Shown here piece by piece: positions 35,811 to 38,713 of a stretch of 38,713 nt of DNA. Each line of letters begins with the position of its first letter. Position 1 is the first letter of the stretch. This stretch comes from Acidovorax facilis (GTDB lineage Bacteria > Pseudomonadota > Gammaproteobacteria > Burkholderiales > Burkholderiaceae_C). The translations under genes were made by a program, and so were the position numbers. The stretch is from contig NZ_JAMXAX010000043.1 in the NCBI RefSeq assembly GCF_023913775.1, positions 1-38,713 on the forward strand, read 5' to 3'. The notes below the pieces were generated by a model that worked only from the letters and a program-made list of their open reading frames with translations, had not been told where the DNA came from and searched no databases.

Positions 35811-36992
35811 TCACCACGCGCCGGGCTGCGGGGCCAGGGCCACGCTTCGGTCCACTGCCGTGGCCTCGGCCTGCGGCTCCACCTTGCGCCACCAGTGGGT
35901 GGACAGCGCGGGCGCGCGGATGTCCAGCCGCTCGCCCATGATGGGCGCCACCAGCGGCACCTGCGCTGCTGCCGCGAGGGCGGTGATGCGCTCGAACGGC
36001 TCCACCCAGGGGTGCAGCGACAGGTCGAACGTGCCGTTGTGGATGGGGAACAAATGGCGCCCCTTCACGTCCAGATGGGCTTGCAGGCTCTCCTCGGGGT
36101 GCATGTGGATGTCGGGCCAGTCGGCGTTGTAGGCGCCGGTTTCGATCAGCGTCAGATCGAACGGGCCAAACCGCTCGCCAATGGCCTTGAAGCCGTCGAA
36201 ATAGCCCGTGTCGCCGCTGAAGAAGACGCGGACTTGGTCAGCGCCTTGACCCGCGATCAGCACCCACGAGGCCCACAGCGTGCTGTTGCCGTCCGACAAG
36301 CCCCGGCCCGAGAAATGCTGCGCAGGCGTGGCCACCAGCTGCAGCCCGCCAATGGTGGTGCCCTGCCACCAGTCCAACTGCTGCACCTTGGCCGCAGGCA
36401 CGCCCCAGCCAATCAGCCGGTCGCCCACGCCCAGCGGCGTGATGAAGTGCTCCACCTTGGGCGCAAGCTTCTGGATGGCTGCGTAGTCCAGGTGGTCGTA
36501 GTGGTCGTGCGACAGGATCACGCCGGTAATGGGCGGCAGCTCGTCAATCGTGATGGGCGGCGCATGAAAACGCTTGGGGCCCAGGAACTGGAACGGCGAG
36601 GCGCGCTCGGAAAACACCGGGTCGGTCAGCCAGAACTGGCCGTTGACCTTGAAGAGCAGGGTGGAGTGCCCCAGGCGCCACAGGCTCAGGTCGGGCGCTG
36701 CCAGCAGGTCTGACCGCATCACCGCGTACACCGGCACGGGCTGGCGCGGAACCGAGTCGTCGGGCTTGCCGGTGGCAAAGCGCCACATCACCTCCAGCGT
36801 CTTGAGGGCGCCCAGCGCATGGCGGGGTGCCACGTTGCGAAATTTGCCACCCGCAAACTGCGGCGACTGTTCATAGGCGGCCACCGGCTGGGCGGCGCGG
36901 GAAAAGAGGCTGTAGGCCATGACGATCAGTACAACGAAGGCGACACAAAGTGCCGGGAGCAGACGGCGGCGGCGGGCGATGGAGAGTGACAC
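35811..36992 (-). CDS. Metallo-beta-lactamase-fold hydrolase (NAPE-PLD/UlaG-like)
   Basis: 393 residues. N-terminal positively charged start and membrane anchor (LSIARRRRLLPALCVAFVVL), then an MBL domain with SLWRLGHSTLLFKVNGQFWLTDPV, the metal motif SHDHYDHLD, a further His-containing segment ATPAQHFSGRG, SGDTGY, the region YNADWPDIHMHPEE and the final metal His in FPIHNGTFDL. Likely a membrane-anchored hydrolase; substrate unknown. A GTG start at 36992 is chosen because the candidate promoter puts the transcript start near 37016; a GTG at 37034 would lie inside that promoter. Confidence 0.9.
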   Translation of the reverse strand: MSLSIARRRRLLPALCVAFVVLIVMAYSLFSRAAQPVAAYEQSPQFAGGKFRNVAPRHALGALKTLEVMWRFATGKPDDSVPRQPVPVYAVMRSDLLAAPDLSLWRLGHSTLLFKVNGQFWLTDPVFSERASPFQFLGPKRFHAPPITIDELPPITGVILSHDHYDHLDYAAIQKLAPKVEHFITPLGVGDRLIGWGVPAAKVQQLDWWQGTTIGGLQLVATPAQHFSGRGLSDGNSTLWASWVLIAGQGADQVRVFFSGDTGYFDGFKAIGERFGPFDLTLIETGAYNADWPDIHMHPEESLQAHLDVKGRHLFPIHNGTFDLSLHPWVEPFERITALAAAAQVPLVAPIMGERLDIRAPALSTHWWRKVEPQAEATAVDRSVALAPQPGAW

Positions 36993-37012
36993 CGGATCTG
37001 CGACATAGAAAT

Positions 37013-37028
37013 TACACTGCACAGTGTA
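37013..37028. promoter_or_regulatory. Palindromic site near the MBL/tetR start region
   Basis: TACACTG-CA-CAGTGTA is a perfect 7+2+7 palindrome between the two divergent genes. It overlaps the -10 hexamer and lies upstream of the MBL start codon. A second half-site TACACC occurs as GGTGTA at 37057-37062. Confidence 0.6.
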
Positions 37029-37050
37029 GTTCACTTTTTAGAAAAGTAAA
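37023..37050 (-). promoter_or_regulatory. Candidate promoter of the MBL-fold gene
   Basis: On the minus strand TTTACT (37050-37045) and TACACT (37028-37023) are separated by 16 bases. The transcript would start near 37016, leaving about 24 bases before GTG 36992. The spacer is filled by the large inverted repeat. Confidence 0.5.
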
Positions 37051-37054
37051 CTAC
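37026..37054. promoter_or_regulatory. Large inverted repeat, likely TetR operator
   Basis: GTAGTTCACTTTT (37026-37038) and AAAAGTAAACTAC (37042-37054) are 13-base arms complementary at 12 positions with three bases between. It sits on the candidate promoter of the MBL gene and just upstream of tetR, so binding could repress both. Confidence 0.7.
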
Positions 37055-37072
37055 CCGGTGTAAAATTTGCGC

Positions 37073-37810
37073 ATGATCGCCTCCCAGCCCATCCCTCGCC
37101 TGACCGACCGCAAGCGCGATGCCATCGTGCAGGCCGCCATCGGCGAGTTCCGCGAACACGGCTTCAACGGCACCAGCATGGACCGCGTGGCCGCAGCCGC
37201 GGATGTGTCCAAACGCACGGTGTACAACCACTTCCCAAGCAAGGAAGAACTGTTCGAAGCCATCCTGCTGCTGATGTGGGAGCGCAGCCAGTCACCCGAC
37301 GAACTGGCCTACACCCCCACGCGCCCGCTGCGGGACCAGCTGCTGGAGCTGCTGGCGCAAAAGATGCGCCTGCTCAACGACGCGAGCTTCATCGACCTGA
37401 GCCGCGTGGCCATGGCCGACATGATGCACACCCCCGAGCGCGCGCGCGGCATCACCGCCAAGCTCTCGGCCAAGGAAGAGGGCCTGCCGCGCTGGCTGCG
37501 CGCGGCCCAGCAGGATGGCCGCCTGCGCGCCACCATGGATGTTCCCTACGCCGCGCAGCAACTGCAGGGCATGGTCAAGGCATTTGCGTTCTGGCCCCAG
37601 CTGGCCATGGGTCAGCCACCCTTGAGCGCCACACAGCAAGCGCAAGTGGTAGGGGATGCGGTGGACATGTTCCTGGGGTTCTACGCCGCGCCCACCCAGA
37701 AGGCCAAGGCCCCCGTAAAAAAATCCCAGGCTGGAAGCACGGGCAATGCAGCGGCAGCCCCTGTTGCCACCTCTGCGAAACCTGCCCCTCGCCGCGCCCC
37801 AGCGCGCTGA
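37073..37810 (+). CDS. TetR/AcrR family transcriptional regulator
   Basis: 245 residues. N-terminal TetR helix-turn-helix (about 10-60: RDAIVQAAIGEFREHGFNGTSMDRVAAAADVSKRTVYNHFPSKEELFEAIL) and a helical ligand-binding domain (about 70-205). The last 40 residues are a Lys/Ala/Pro-rich tail. A TAAAAT hexamer (37061-37066) lies directly before the ATG, so the mRNA may be leaderless. It diverges from the MBL-fold gene and probably controls that gene and itself through the shared palindromes. Confidence 0.93.
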   Translation: MIASQPIPRLTDRKRDAIVQAAIGEFREHGFNGTSMDRVAAAADVSKRTVYNHFPSKEELFEAILLLMWERSQSPDELAYTPTRPLRDQLLELLAQKMRLLNDASFIDLSRVAMADMMHTPERARGITAKLSAKEEGLPRWLRAAQQDGRLRATMDVPYAAQQLQGMVKAFAFWPQLAMGQPPLSATQQAQVVGDAVDMFLGFYAAPTQKAKAPVKKSQAGSTGNAAAAPVATSAKPAPRRAPAR

Positions 37811-37897
37811 CCCACGCCACCACCCTGGTCAGCAAACCGGCGTGAGGAGCGATTTGCACTACGCTCGCTTGTTCTTTCCACGCAGCCTGACACCAAG

Positions 37898-38425
37898 ATG
37901 CCCCTCGCTCCCTACCTCGACACCGCCCCGGTCCTGGACACCGGCGTTTTCATCCACGACTCTGCCCAGGTCATCGGCGACGTCACGCTGGGCCGCGACA
38001 GCTCGGTCTGGTGCAACGCCGTGCTGCGCGGCGATGTGAACCGCATCACCGTGGGCGTGTGCAGCAACGTGCAGGACCTGACCATGGGCCATGTGTCACA
38101 CCGCAACGCCAGCAAGCCCGAAGGCTCGCCGCTGGTCATCGGCGACTACGTCACGGTGGGCCACTCGGTGATCCTGCACGGCTGCCGCATCGGCAACGAA
38201 TGCCTCATCGGCATGGGCTCCATCGTGATGGATGACGCCATCATCGAAGACCGCGTGATGCTGGGCGCAGGCAGCCTGGTCTCGCCCGGCAAGGTGCTGG
38301 AGAGCGGGTACCTCTACATCGGCCGCCCGGCGGTGCGCCAGCGCGCGCTCACCGATGCAGAGATTGCGTACCTGAAATATTCGGCCGAGCACTATGTGCG
38401 GGTGAAGAACAACTACCAGGGATGA
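37898..38425 (+). CDS. Gamma-type carbonic anhydrase family protein (left-handed beta-helix)
   Basis: 175 residues made of hexapeptide-repeat turns: GDVTLGRDSSVWCNAVLRGDVNRITVG, SNVQDLTMGHVSH, GDYVTVGHSVILHGCRIGNECLIGMGSIVMDD and RVMLGAGSLVSPGKVL, ending in a C-terminal helix (TDAEIAYLKYSAEHYVRVKNNY). Histidines in MGHVSH and TVGHSVILHGC correspond to the metal-binding positions of gamma carbonic anhydrases. Activity is not certain, since many relatives (YrdA, CaiE-like) have other or unproven roles. The start at 37898 lies 87 bases after tetR. The stop abuts a palindromic element. Confidence 0.92.
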   Translation: MPLAPYLDTAPVLDTGVFIHDSAQVIGDVTLGRDSSVWCNAVLRGDVNRITVGVCSNVQDLTMGHVSHRNASKPEGSPLVIGDYVTVGHSVILHGCRIGNECLIGMGSIVMDDAIIEDRVMLGAGSLVSPGKVLESGYLYIGRPAVRQRALTDAEIAYLKYSAEHYVRVKNNYQG

Positions 38426-38574
38426 CCTGCATCACTCCCTGCGGTCTGTGATAGCGCGGTCTCAGGCAGTCCGCTGCGTTGCTTTTCTTGCCAATAGCCC
38501 GCCATTGGCTGCAAAAAGACGCCTTGCGGCCTGTCCTGATCCGCACTACCACCGACTCGCGAGGGTGATGCAGG
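38426..38574. mobile_element. Putative palindromic MITE-like element, 149 bp
   Basis: CCTGCATCAC (38426-38435) and GTGATGCAGG (38565-38574) are perfect 10-base terminal inverted repeats. The interior is a long imperfect palindrome centred near 38500: GCCAAT/ATTGGC (38490-38495 with 38504-38509), then TTTTC/AAAAAG and TCAGG/CCTGA blocks at matching distances. It starts at the base directly after the carbonic anhydrase stop codon. No protein is encoded and no target duplication is obvious. Confidence 0.55.
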
Positions 38575-38713
38575 ACATCCCTAGCGGCACACCCCACGCG
38601 GCTGCGGTGCCTCCGGCGCCCCCCGCCCACCAGGGATAAAGCCGGGCCGGGATAATCGGGGGTTCCACGACCCCTGCGGCGGCACCGCATCGCCCCATTG
38701 CCTGTTTCCACCA
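38575..38713. other. Non-coding right edge
   Basis: 139 bases after the palindromic element. No coding frame, RNA gene or clear regulatory site can be supported; a GATAAT hexamer (38652-38657) could be a -10 box for a gene beyond the window, but no -35 is convincing. Confidence 0.3.

Noticed and set aside
36993..37034. A GTG start for the MBL-fold gene at 37034
   Set aside because: It lies within the candidate promoter and operator; GTG 36992 fits the predicted transcript start.
38349..38711. A 120-codon minus-strand frame at the right edge
   Set aside because: It crosses the palindromic element and the end of the carbonic anhydrase gene, is Arg-rich and has no motif.

Overview
The window looks like a chromosomal segment of a high-GC betaproteobacterium of the Acidovorax/Comamonadaceae type. 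This is an inference from protein character, from the gene order rpmH-rnpA-yidD-yidC-mnmE facing dnaA-dnaN-gyrB, and from several dispersed palindromic repeats that I associate with that group. The putative replication origin lies between rpmH and dnaA (15715-16146), so the window straddles the origin.

Layout. 1-264 is the tail of a glycine-rich protein. 397-3586 is a leftward envelope operon (kdsD, kdsC, lptC, then a short-chain dehydrogenase) ending in a clear terminator. A CPA2 cation/proton antiporter diverges from it (3712-5697), followed by a large sensory GGDEF-EAL protein (leftward) and apt. 9760-11279 holds an unrecognised Ala/Pro-rich protein and a lone cyclic-nucleotide-binding domain. 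11423-15714 is the leftward mnmE/yidC/yidD/rnpA/rpmH cluster, then the origin, then dnaA, dnaN and gyrB rightward.

After gyrB the region becomes more accessory. It holds a lower-GC DUF3883-type gene, a YkgJ-type cysteine-cluster protein, a decayed copy of an acylphosphatase/ferredoxin pair whose intact copy sits at 30596-31214, and a short inverted-repeat element flanked by TA. Then come an osmC gene and a redox/envelope module: serine hydrolase, TlpA-like thioredoxin, CcdA-like protein and a DUF2147 protein, all leftward and divergent from a two-component system. A DUF72 gene broken by one in-frame stop follows.

31246-32953 is the most notable locus. A homoserine dehydrogenase gene is preceded by a short ORF ending in a Thr/Ile-rich run, alternative hairpins and a strong intrinsic terminator: the parts of a threonine attenuator, which I know mainly from gammaproteobacteria.

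The right end carries an osmC-like/paiB-like pair (the first gene apparently frameshifted into the second), a MocR-type regulator, a metallo-beta-lactamase-fold hydrolase sharing an operator region with a divergent TetR regulator, and a gamma carbonic anhydrase followed by a second palindromic element. Two dispersed repeat families recur across the window. One begins 0-15 bases after stop codons in all three copies seen; the other has three intergenic copies and a related segment inside the dehydrogenase coding sequence.
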